Part shown: in pieces, positions 43,221-53,000 of the stretch
Numbering within the stretch: the first letter of the stretch is position 1
Layout of the letters: every line of letters begins with the position of its first letter
Assembly: GCA_964526565.1 (NCBI GenBank)
Contig: CAZGMC010000015.1
Location: 1-54,074, forward strand
Direction: 5' to 3'
DNA: 54,074 nucleotides
Source: CAZGMC01 sp964526565
GTDB taxonomy: Bacteria; Pseudomonadota; Alphaproteobacteria; DSM-16000; Inquilinaceae
The notes under the pieces: model-generated
Databases searched by the model: none
Told to the model about the DNA's origin: nothing
The model's input: only the letters and a program-made list of their open reading frames with translations
Program-made: the position numbers and the translations under genes

Positions 43221-43255
43221 GACCCTTCAATCCAACCTTGAAGCCCCCCTCGAGA

Positions 43256-43287
43256 CGGCCGCGTCAGCCCGCCGCGGCCGCTTTCTT
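43256..43287 (+). terminator. Candidate intrinsic terminator after flgH
   Basis: CGGCCGCG (43256-43263) and CGCGGCCG (43273-43280) form a perfect 8-bp stem with a 9-nt loop, followed by CTTTCTT. It is 36 bp past the flgH stop. Confidence 0.6.
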
Positions 43288-43435
43288 GCCGTTCCGCTGG
43301 CCCGGATGCGGACCGCCCGGCAGGGCGAAGGGCCGGCCGCTTCGGTCGGAACCACCGGCCGGCAGCGCGGGTTTCGGTACGATGGCCCCGCGACGGGGCG
43401 CAAGGACCAAACAGAAGACCGCAGGGAGGTACCCG

Positions 43436-43690
43436 ATGGACAACGGAACCGAGACCCATGAAGAGTCCCTGACAACGATCCGCCCAGAGCATTTCGGCAC
43501 CGGCGCCTTCTTCTTCGCGGCGGCCCTGCTGGAAGGTCTGGTCGAAAAGGGCGTGCTGTCCAAGGCCGATGCCCAGGACGTCATCCAGAAGGCCCTCGAC
43601 AAGGTCCGCGCCGGCACCGTGCCCGAGATTACCGGTGCCGCCGGCATCTTCCGCCATTTCTACACGCCTGGCAGCCGTGAGACGTACTGA
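43436..43690 (+). CDS. Small hypothetical protein
   Basis: 84 residues, no recognised family. The sequence has RPEHFGTGAFFFAAALLEGL then EKGVLSKADAQDVIQKALDK and ends GIFRHFYTPGSRETY. It looks like a helical soluble protein with a hydrophobic helix at 24-38 that might be membrane-associated. AGGGAGG lies six bases before ATG 43436. A hairpin at 43699-43733 follows. The good ribosome site and length support a real gene. Confidence 0.6.
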   Translation: MDNGTETHEESLTTIRPEHFGTGAFFFAAALLEGLVEKGVLSKADAQDVIQKALDKVRAGTVPEITGAAGIFRHFYTPGSRETY

Positions 43691-43698
43691 GTCAGACC

Positions 43699-43733
43699 GC
43701 AAGGGCGGGCACCCCGGCGGCGCCTGCCCTTGC
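43699..43733. terminator. Hairpin between convergent genes
   Basis: GCAAGGGCGGGC (43699-43710) pairs with GCCTGCCCTTGC (43722-43733), 11 of 12 with one G-U. No U-run follows on either side, so its action as a bidirectional terminator is only possible. Confidence 0.5.
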
Positions 43734-43759
43734 GCGCAAAAACCCGATGGTGGTCCGAA

Positions 43760-44545
43760 TCAGACTGCCACGCCGTTCACCGGCACCAGGCCGTTGAGCT
43801 CGGCCAGATCGTCGACGACCACGTCGGCGCCGCCGGCCAGCAGCGCCTCCCAGCCGGCGCCGCGATCGATGCCGATGACCAGGCCGAAGCCGCCGGCGCG
43901 GCCGGACTGCACACCGGCGATCGCATCCTCGACCATGGCGGCGCGGTCCGGCGCCACGCCCAGCAGGCTGGCGGCGCGCAGATAGGTGTCCGGGGCCGGC
44001 TTGCCGGGCAGGTGATGGTCGGCGGCATACTGGCCATCGATGATCGCCTCGAACAGGTCGTGCAGGCCGCAGCGGTCGAGCAGCATGCGGCAGTTCTTCG
44101 ACGACGACACCACCGCCGTGCGCACTCCGTGTGCGCGGCAGGCGCGGAGCAGGGCCACCGTCGTCTGGAACACCTCGGCCCCGTGGGTACGCACCAGCTC
44201 GTTGAACAGCGCATTCTTGCGGTTGCCCAGGCCGCACGCCGTCTCCTGGTCGATCCAGTCGTCGGGGTCGCCATAGGGGACGACGATGCCGCGCGAGCCG
44301 AGAAACGAGCACGCGCCCTCATAGCGCGGCAGCCCATCGACCAGCCCGGCGAAGTCCGCCACCGCATCGAAGGGCACGAACGGCCGGCCATCGCGTTCCG
44401 ACACCTTCGCCAGGAAGTCGTCGAACACCAGCTTCCACGCATAGGCGTGCTTCTTGTGGGTGCTGGTGACGACGCCGTCCATGTCGACGATGAACGCCTT
44501 CAGGGGAAAGTCGGCAGCGGGCAGCAGTCCGTGCATCATGGTCAT
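43760..44545 (-). CDS. Beta-phosphoglucomutase-like HAD hydrolase
   Basis: 261 residues. HAD motif I AFIVDMDGVVTST (nucleophile and acid Asp), motif II VVSSSKN, motif III KPAPDTYLRAASLLG and VEDAIAGVQSGRAGGFG. The large helical cap (residues 20-90) with DFAGLVDGLPRYEGACSFL is of the beta-phosphoglucomutase/trehalose type. It may isomerise beta-glucose 1-phosphate from phosphorolysis, in keeping with the sugar importer nearby. No ribosome site is evident; ATG 44539 or 44536 are also possible. Confidence 0.82.
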   Translation of the reverse strand: MTMMHGLLPAADFPLKAFIVDMDGVVTSTHKKHAYAWKLVFDDFLAKVSERDGRPFVPFDAVADFAGLVDGLPRYEGACSFLGSRGIVVPYGDPDDWIDQETACGLGNRKNALFNELVRTHGAEVFQTTVALLRACRAHGVRTAVVSSSKNCRMLLDRCGLHDLFEAIIDGQYAADHHLPGKPAPDTYLRAASLLGVAPDRAAMVEDAIAGVQSGRAGGFGLVIGIDRGAGWEALLAGGADVVVDDLAELNGLVPVNGVAV

Positions 44546-44735
44546 CGGTCGCGCGGCAGGAATACAGGGTGGCGCACAAGAGGGGCGCGGTCCCGGCGCC
44601 CCGACGGCATGCCCCATCGGGCCGCCACATCAAATGATGGCGGTACGGGGCCCCGACAACAGGCTCGGTCATCGTAGCAGAAGTGTGCAAGACGATGGCA
44701 GACGAAAACCGCCCCGGCCGCGTCTTCGGACCGCG

Positions 44736-45671
44736 CTACAGGGCGGCCAGCCGCTTCAGCACCAGCGCGAAGAACCCGGCGGCGTCGATGTCGGTCAGCA
44801 CCAGGGCGTTGGGCGGCAGGCCGGCGATGCCCCACCAGTCGACCACCGTCTGGCCCATGGTCAACTCGGAGCCGGTCTCGACCGAGACTCGGCAGCGCTT
44901 CCCCTCGAAAAGCTCCGGCACCAGCAGGCGGGCGATGACGCATGGGTCGTGCAGCGGCGCGCCGGCGAAGCCGTACCGCTCGCGGTCGAAACGATTGTAG
45001 AAGGCCAGCATGCCGGCACAGGCCTGCGCCACCGGCGTGCCGAGGCCACGCAGCCGTTCCAGCCAGTCGGGCGTGATCAGCGCCTTGTGGGTGCAGTCGA
45101 GCGGGATCATGGTCACCGGCGCACCGCAGCCGAACACCACGTCGGCGGCATGCGGGTCGACGTAGATGTTGAACTCGGCCGCCGGCGTGCTGTTGCCGCT
45201 GGTGAAGGCAGCACCGCCCATCAGCACGATCTCGCGGATCTTCGGCACGATCAGCGGCTGCTTGACGATCGCCACGGCGATGTTGGTCAGCGGCCCCAGC
45301 GGGCACAGGGTGACGGTGCCGTCCCCGGCCGCCATCAGCGTGTCGACCAGCCAGTCGACGGCATGCGCGGTCTGCAGCGGCATGTGCGGCGGCGGCAGGT
45401 GGGCGCCGTCCAGCCCGGTGGCGCCATGCACGGCCTCCGCCGTGTGCAGCAGCCGCAGCATCGGCCGCGCGCAGCCGGCAAAGACCGGCACGTCGGCCCG
45501 CCCGGCCAGCTCGCACACCCGCCGCGCATTGGCCGCCGTCTGGTCCAGCGGCACGTTGCCGGCAACGGCGGTGATGCCCACCACCTCCAGCTCAGGCGAG
45601 GCCAGCGCCAGCAGGATGGCCAGCGCATCGTCCTGGCCGGGGTCGGTGTCGATGATGATGGGACGGGGCAC
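44736..45671 (-). CDS. Nucleoside hydrolase (inosine-uridine preferring type)
   Basis: 311 residues. The calcium-binding N-terminal motif IIIDTDPGQDDALAILLAL is diagnostic. Further matches are GITAVAGNVPLDQTAANARR, GPLTNIAVAIVKQP, LMGGAA, AEFNIYVDPHAADVV, and the late HDPCVIARLL. It cleaves N-glycosidic bonds of ribonucleosides. The GTG start at 45671 is chosen since GAAGG lies upstream; a longer frame to 45773 overlaps the preceding gene. It follows the Bfd gene by 34 bp. Confidence 0.92.
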   Translation of the reverse strand: MPRPIIIDTDPGQDDALAILLALASPELEVVGITAVAGNVPLDQTAANARRVCELAGRADVPVFAGCARPMLRLLHTAEAVHGATGLDGAHLPPPHMPLQTAHAVDWLVDTLMAAGDGTVTLCPLGPLTNIAVAIVKQPLIVPKIREIVLMGGAAFTSGNSTPAAEFNIYVDPHAADVVFGCGAPVTMIPLDCTHKALITPDWLERLRGLGTPVAQACAGMLAFYNRFDRERYGFAGAPLHDPCVIARLLVPELFEGKRCRVSVETGSELTMGQTVVDWWGIAGLPPNALVLTDIDAAGFFALVLKRLAAL

Positions 45672-45705
45672 GGCAGGCCTTCGAGAATGGAGTGCAGTGA
45701 GCGCC

Positions 45706-45927
45706 CTACTCCGCCGCCGCCGCCAGCACATCCCCGTCGTCGTTCGGGACGCGGCGGTCGGCGACGGTGACATGGGCGTCGACCAAGGCCTGCATGACCG
45801 TCAGGCACTTGCCGCACTGGACCTCGCAGCCGTGGTGGGCGTAGACGCCTTCCGCCGTGCGCACGCCGGCCCGCAGCGCCCGCTGGACCGCGCGCTCCGG
45901 AAGGTTGTTGCAGATGCAGACGAGCAT
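45706..45927 (-). CDS. Bacterioferritin-associated ferredoxin-like [2Fe-2S] protein
   Basis: 73 residues. MLVCICNNLPERAVQRALRA and HHGCEVQCGKCLTVMQALV supply four cysteines (C4, C6, C38, C41 approx) of the Fer2_BFD fold. Bfd releases iron from bacterioferritin, though no bfr gene is nearby and other BFD-fold proteins exist. It is divergent from the sugar transporter, with 231 bp between them containing two palindromes. Confidence 0.85.
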   Translation of the reverse strand: MLVCICNNLPERAVQRALRAGVRTAEGVYAHHGCEVQCGKCLTVMQALVDAHVTVADRRVPNDDGDVLAAAAE

Positions 45928-45992
45928 GGGGCCTCTCGGCCGTTGCGTTTCGTCGCCGCGAAACCGGGCATTTACCTTGGCCACGGCGTGAC

Positions 45993-46050
45993 CGATTGTC
46001 AATCGCAAGCCGCGTCGCGCCGCCGATCCTTGAGCCGAATCAAGATCTTG
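45993..46050. promoter_or_regulatory. Two palindromes between Bfd-like and importer genes
   Basis: CGATTG-T-CAATCG at 45993-46005 and CAAGATCTTG at 46041-46050 are both perfect. The first overlaps TTGACA read on the minus strand. They are candidate operators in the divergent promoter region; the regulators are unknown. Confidence 0.4.
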
Positions 46051-46158
46051 TTCTGCAATGCGGGCGGCCGAAGGGCGGCGCCGCACGGCTTGCCCCCCGC
46101 CGCGCCGGGCAGTACGCTGCCGGCGCGATGCCCGCAACGCGTGGGAGGCGCGAGCTGC

Positions 46159-47442
46159 ATGAAACGTCTGATCGCGGCGCTGACTGTTGTCCTGGTGATC
46201 GTCGCCACGGCGGCCCGGCCCGATCCGGCAGCGGCGGCCACGGTGACCATCGCGTGCAGTTCGGTCGGCATCGAGCTGGCGTTGTGCCGCTCGGGTGCGC
46301 GCGCCTGGGCGGAGCGCACCGGGCACATGGTCGAGGTCGTGTCGATGCCGAACTCGGCCACCGAGCGGCTGACCCTCTACCAGCAGTACCTGAGCACCGG
46401 CGTCGCCGACATCGACGTCTACCAGATCGATGTGATCTGGCCCGGCATGCTGGGCCGCCACTTCATCGACCTGTCGCAGTACATCGATGAGGACACGCTG
46501 GCGCGTCACTTCCCGGCCATCATCGCCAACAACATGGTCGGCGGCGAGCTGAAGGCCATGCCCTGGTTCGTCGATGCCGGCCTGCTCTACTACCGGACCG
46601 ACCTGCTCGAACGCCATGGCCTGGACGTGCCGCAGACCTGGGCCGACCTGACCGCGGCGGCACAGATTATCCAGACGGGCGAGCGCGCCGCCGGCAACGA
46701 CCGGTTCTGGGGCTTCGTCTGGCAGGGCCGCGCCTATGAGGGCCTGACCTGCAACGCCCTGGAGTGGATCGACAGCAGCGGCGGCGGTACGATCGTCGCG
46801 CCCGACGGCGCCGTCACGGTCAACAACCCAAACGCGGCGGCGGCGCTGAACACGGCGGCCGCCTGGGTCGAGACGATCTCGCCGCCCGGCGTGCTCAACT
46901 ACGACGAGGAGGCGGCGCGCGGCGTGTTCCAGGCCGGCGACGCCGCCTTCATGCGCAACTGGCCCTATGCCTGGGCGCTGCTGCAGGGCGACGAGAGCCC
47001 GGTGGCCGGCCGCGTCGGCGTCGCCGCGCTGCCCCGCGGCACAGTACCGGAGGCCCGGCAGAGTGCCGCGCTGGGCGGCCAGCAGCTCGCCGTGTCGCGC
47101 TATTCGGCGCACCCGGAGGTGGCGGCGGACCTGGTCGCCTACCTGACCAGCGAGGAGGAGCAGCGCCGCCGTGCCGTGGTCGGCGCCTTCAACCCGACCA
47201 TCCCGGCCCTGTACGAGGATCCGGCGGTCCTGGCCGTCAATCCGTTCCTGGACGACCTGTACGAGGGCGTCGCCGCCGCCGTGCCGCGTCCGTCCAGCAT
47301 CGCCGGCCCGCTGTACAACGAGCTGTCCGCCGCCGTCTGGACCGCCGTCCACCGCACATTGTCGGGCGAAGCCCCGGCCAGCGAGACCCTGGCCGAGCTG
47401 GAGCGCGATCTGCTCCGGCTGAGCCGCGGGGCACGGTGGTAG
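46159..47442 (+). CDS. Sugar ABC transporter substrate-binding protein (trehalose/maltose type)
   Basis: 427 residues. Sec signal (MKRLIAALTVVLVIVATAARP) then a family-1 binding fold: ARAWAERTGHMVEVVSMPNS, VADIDVYQIDVIWPGMLGRH, AMPWFVDAGLLYYRTDLLER, AAFMRNWPYAW and the C-terminal helix region. Among relatives it most resembles ThuE of rhizobial trehalose/sucrose/maltose systems; the substrate is inferred. First gene of a four-gene importer operon. Confidence 0.9.
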   Translation: MKRLIAALTVVLVIVATAARPDPAAAATVTIACSSVGIELALCRSGARAWAERTGHMVEVVSMPNSATERLTLYQQYLSTGVADIDVYQIDVIWPGMLGRHFIDLSQYIDEDTLARHFPAIIANNMVGGELKAMPWFVDAGLLYYRTDLLERHGLDVPQTWADLTAAAQIIQTGERAAGNDRFWGFVWQGRAYEGLTCNALEWIDSSGGGTIVAPDGAVTVNNPNAAAALNTAAAWVETISPPGVLNYDEEAARGVFQAGDAAFMRNWPYAWALLQGDESPVAGRVGVAALPRGTVPEARQSAALGGQQLAVSRYSAHPEVAADLVAYLTSEEEQRRRAVVGAFNPTIPALYEDPAVLAVNPFLDDLYEGVAAAVPRPSSIAGPLYNELSAAVWTAVHRTLSGEAPASETLAELERDLLRLSRGARW

Positions 47443-47456
47443 CAGGCCGCCCTCGC

Positions 47457-48788
47457 ATGCCCGCGCCCGCCTCCGAGCTCACCCGCCGGCGCCTCCGCTC
47501 GGCCTGGCTGTTCCTGGCACCGATGCTGGTGGTGCTCGTGCTGGTGGCCGGGTGGCCGCTGGCGCGTACGGTGTGGTTCAGCCTGACCGACGCCAACCTG
47601 GGCGAGGCGCAGGCGCCACGGTTCGTCGGGCTGACCAACTACCTGCACTACGGCCCGCGTCGCGGGGACTGGGACCCGCGCCTGGAAGGCTATTTCGTCT
47701 TCTATGAGCCGACCAGCGCGGCGCTGGTCTACCGGCCGCAGAGCGGCACGTTCTACGACCTGGACAGCGAACGGCCGGTCGAGGACTTCAATGATACCGC
47801 CACCGGCCCCTATGAGCAGGACGGCGTGCTGATCGTGCCGCCGCCGCCCGGCGGCCATCCCGACGCCACCGACCTGGGCTCCCCAACCGGACCGCCGGCC
47901 GCCGCGGCGCCGATCCGCCCGCAGCAGGCCGACCCGGACGCCCCCGCCACGCCGAAGCCCGATGCGGACCAGCCCGAGCCGATGCCGCCGGCCGAGGCCG
48001 AGGAGGGGGCCGGGCCGGCGCTGGCCTACCTGCCCTACGCAGGCGACATCGATACCGCCCGCGCCTTCCAGTGGCAAGGCGTGCTGGCCGATGCGGCGTG
48101 GTGGCAGTCGGTGTGGAACACGCTGGTGTTCGCCTTTGCCTCCGTCGGGGCCGAGCTTGTGCTCGGCATGGTCATCGCGCTGATCCTCAACGCCCACCTG
48201 CCGGGGCGCGGCCTGCTGCGCGCCGCCGTGCTGATCCCGTGGGCAATCCCGACCGTCGTGTCGGCGAAGCTGTGGGGCTGGATGCTCAACGACCAGTTCG
48301 GCGTGGTCAACGACGTGCTGCTGTGGCTCGGGGTGATCTCGGAGCGGCTGGCCTGGACCGCCGATCCGGCTCTGGCGCTGCCGGCGGTGATCGCCGTCGA
48401 CGTGTGGAAGACGACGCCGTTCATGGCGCTGCTGCTGCTCGCCGCCCTGCAGCTGCTGCCCGACGAGCTGTACGAGGCCGGGCGGGTCGACGGGGTGCAC
48501 CCGGTGGTCATGTTCTTCCGCGTCACCCTGCCGCTGATCTGGCCGGCGATGATGGTGGCGGTGATCTTCCGCCTGCTCGACGCGCTGCGCGTGTTCGACC
48601 TGATCTACGTGCTGACCCCCGGCAGCCTGGACACGATGTCGATGTCGGTCTATGCCCGCGAGCAGTTGATCCGGTTCCAGGACGTGGGCTACGGCTCGGC
48701 GGCGGCGACGCTGCTGTTCGCCGTGGTCGCATTGCTGACGGCAATCACCATCGTCGCCGGCCGGGTGCGGTTCGCGGAGGAGCGCTGA
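47457..48788 (+). CDS. Sugar ABC transporter permease 1 with enlarged periplasmic loop
   Basis: 443 residues, clearly longer than the usual 300-330 for this type. The first helix (SAWLFLAPMLVVLVLVAGWPLA) is followed by an inserted hydrophilic stretch of about 150 residues (about 60-205) rich in Pro, Ala, Asp and Glu. The rest is standard: IPWAIPTVVSAKLWGWMLND, EAGRVDGVHPVVMFFRVTLP (EAA loop) and ALRVFDLIYVLTPG. Resembles ThuF/MalF. Starts 14 bp after the binding-protein gene. Confidence 0.9.
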   Translation: MPAPASELTRRRLRSAWLFLAPMLVVLVLVAGWPLARTVWFSLTDANLGEAQAPRFVGLTNYLHYGPRRGDWDPRLEGYFVFYEPTSAALVYRPQSGTFYDLDSERPVEDFNDTATGPYEQDGVLIVPPPPGGHPDATDLGSPTGPPAAAAPIRPQQADPDAPATPKPDADQPEPMPPAEAEEGAGPALAYLPYAGDIDTARAFQWQGVLADAAWWQSVWNTLVFAFASVGAELVLGMVIALILNAHLPGRGLLRAAVLIPWAIPTVVSAKLWGWMLNDQFGVVNDVLLWLGVISERLAWTADPALALPAVIAVDVWKTTPFMALLLLAALQLLPDELYEAGRVDGVHPVVMFFRVTLPLIWPAMMVAVIFRLLDALRVFDLIYVLTPGSLDTMSMSVYAREQLIRFQDVGYGSAAATLLFAVVALLTAITIVAGRVRFAEER

Positions 48789-48790
48789 TC

Positions 48791-49630
48791 ATGGGCCATC
48801 GCACGAGGCGCCGGCTGGGCCGTGCGGCGCTGTACGCGCTGGTCGCGGTGCTGGTCGCCTACACCGTGTTCCCGTTCTACTGGATGGTGGCCTCGTCGCT
48901 GACGCCGGGATCGGCGCTGTCGGCGGTGCAGCCGCTGCCGTCGCAGCCGACGCTGGAGCACTATATCGGCGTGTTCGCCGAGCAGCCGTTCGGGCGCAAC
49001 ATCCTGAACTCGGTCGTCGTGGCGACGGCGACGGTGGCGCTGTCGCTCGTCCTGGCGGTGACCGCGGCCTATGCGCTGAGCCGGGTGCACTTCCAGGGCC
49101 GGCCGGCCCTGCTGCTGACGGTGCTGGCCGTGTCGATGTTCCCGCAGATCGCCGTTCTGTCGGGCATGCTGGAGCTGGTCACGTGGCTCGGCCTGTACAA
49201 CTCGCTGGGCTCGCTGGTGCTGTCCTACATGATCTTCACGCTGCCGTTCACGGTGTGGGTGCTGACCACCTTCATGCGCGCCCTGCCGCGCGAGCTGGAG
49301 GAGGCGGCAATCGTCGACGGTGCAAGCCCATGGCAGATCGTGACGCTGGTGTTCCTGCCGCTGCTGTGGCCGGGATTGGCCACCACGGGTCTGCTCGCCT
49401 TCATCTTCGCCTGGAACGAGTTCCTGTTCGCGCTGACCTTCGTGCTGTCCGACGCGCAGCGCACGGTGCCGGTGGCGATCGCCCTGATCTCCGGCGGCAG
49501 CGCCCAGGAGCTGCCCTGGGGCCGGATCATGGCGGCGTCGGTCACGGTGACCGTGCCGCTGATCGCGCTGGTGCTGGTGTGCCAGCGGCGCATCGTCTCC
49601 GGCCTCACCGCCGGAGCGGTCAAGGGCTGA
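48791..49630 (+). CDS. Sugar ABC transporter permease 2
   Basis: 279 residues with six helices, standard MalG/ThuG type. VFPFYWMVASSLTPGSALSA, then SVVVATATVALSLVLAVTAA, and the EAA loop EEAAIVDGASPWQIVTLVFL, ending WNEFLFALTFVLSDAQRTVP in outline. It starts 2 bp after the preceding stop. Confidence 0.94.
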   Translation: MGHRTRRRLGRAALYALVAVLVAYTVFPFYWMVASSLTPGSALSAVQPLPSQPTLEHYIGVFAEQPFGRNILNSVVVATATVALSLVLAVTAAYALSRVHFQGRPALLLTVLAVSMFPQIAVLSGMLELVTWLGLYNSLGSLVLSYMIFTLPFTVWVLTTFMRALPRELEEAAIVDGASPWQIVTLVFLPLLWPGLATTGLLAFIFAWNEFLFALTFVLSDAQRTVPVAIALISGGSAQELPWGRIMAASVTVTVPLIALVLVCQRRIVSGLTAGAVKG

Positions 49631-49643
49631 GAGGGGCGCGCCG

Positions 49644-50780
49644 GTGGCCGAAGTGACGCTCCGCGGCGTCGGCAAGGCGTTCGGCCCGGCCGAGGTGATC
49701 CGCGACGTCAGCCTGACCCTGCCCGACGATGCGTTCTCGGTGATCGTCGGCCCGTCGGGCTGCGGCAAGTCGACCCTGCTGCGCCTGATCGCCGGGCTGG
49801 AGGACCCGACCGCCGGCGACATCCTGATCGGCGGCGAGCGGGTCAACGACGTGCCGCCGGCGCGGCGCGGTATCGCCATGGTGTTCCAGTCGTACGCGCT
49901 GTACCCGCACATGACGGTCTACCGCAACATGGCGTTCGGACTGAAACTGGCCCGGCGCGAGCGCGGCGCCATCGACGCCAAGGTCCGCGAGACCGCCCGC
50001 CTGCTGCAGATCGAGCCGCTGCTGGACCGCAAGCCGCGCGCCCTGTCCGGCGGCCAGCGTCAGCGCGTCGCCATCGGCCGTGCCATCGTGCGCGAGCCGA
50101 AGGTGTTCCTGTTCGACGAGCCGCTGTCGAACCTGGACGCCAGCCTGCGCGTACAGATGCGGCTGGAGCTGGCGCGGCTACGCACCCAGCTTGGCGCCAC
50201 CATGGTCTACGTCACCCACGACCAGGTCGAGGCGATGACCCTGGCCGACACGATCGTCGTGCTCAATGCCGGGCGGGTCGAGCAGGTCGGCACGCCGCTG
50301 GAGCTGTACCACCAACCGCGCAACCTGTTCGTCGGCGGCTTCATCGGCTCGCCGCGGATGAACGTCCTGGCCGTCGTGGTCGTCCAGGCCAATGCCGGCG
50401 GCACGACCCTGCGGCTGCCCGGCGGCGGGCTGCTGCGCGTGCCGGTGCTGGCCGCGGGGCTGGGGCCGCGGCCGACCGTCACCCTGGGCGTCCGGCCGGA
50501 GCATCTGCGCCTGGCGGAGCATGGCCCGCTTCAGGGCCGCGTCGCCCTGGTCGAGCGGCTGGGCGCCGAGACGTACCTCCATGTCCGTCTCGGCGATGAC
50601 GATGCCAGCGGCGCCGGCTCGCTTGTCACGGTGCGGGCCGACGGCGACTGCCGTGCCGCCACCGGCGATACAATGGGGATGGAACTGCTGCCCGACCACT
50701 GCCATCTGTTCGGCCCGGACGGGCAGGCCCTGCCGCTCGCGGCGGCCGCAGCGCACACGCGGGCGCCCGCCCAGCCGTGA
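49644..50780 (+). CDS. Sugar ABC transporter ATP-binding protein
   Basis: 378 residues of the MalK/UgpC type. Walker A GPSGCGKSTLLRLIAG, Q-loop FQSYALYPHMTVYRNM, signature LSGGQRQRVAIGRAI, Walker B VFLFDEPLSNLDAS, and a C-terminal TOBE/regulatory domain with LGVRPEHLRLAEHG. The GTG start at 49644 gives a standard N-terminus (AEVTLRGVGKAFG). It runs convergently with the histidine kinase, 15 bp apart. Confidence 0.95.
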   Translation: MAEVTLRGVGKAFGPAEVIRDVSLTLPDDAFSVIVGPSGCGKSTLLRLIAGLEDPTAGDILIGGERVNDVPPARRGIAMVFQSYALYPHMTVYRNMAFGLKLARRERGAIDAKVRETARLLQIEPLLDRKPRALSGGQRQRVAIGRAIVREPKVFLFDEPLSNLDASLRVQMRLELARLRTQLGATMVYVTHDQVEAMTLADTIVVLNAGRVEQVGTPLELYHQPRNLFVGGFIGSPRMNVLAVVVVQANAGGTTLRLPGGGLLRVPVLAAGLGPRPTVTLGVRPEHLRLAEHGPLQGRVALVERLGAETYLHVRLGDDDASGAGSLVTVRADGDCRAATGDTMGMELLPDHCHLFGPDGQALPLAAAAAHTRAPAQP

Positions 50781-50795
50781 CCACCGTCACCGCCG

Positions 50796-52772
<1,977 letters not shown>

Positions 52773-53000
52773 CGCCACGCGCGCCACCGCTGTTGACGGG
52801 CCGGCTGAAGTCCATCGCGGCACCGGCTGTCACCGGAGCCTTGAGGTGACGGGCCATGCACCACGGCCGGCCGGACAGATGCCGTTCCAGATTCGGCGAA
52901 ACCTGTTAACGAAGTCTGACATCGGAGATCGACAATCGGACGGGCGATAAGAAAGTCGCGGTCCACCCGGCCGCCGCAAGCGATTGCGGGGCCGGCCTTG

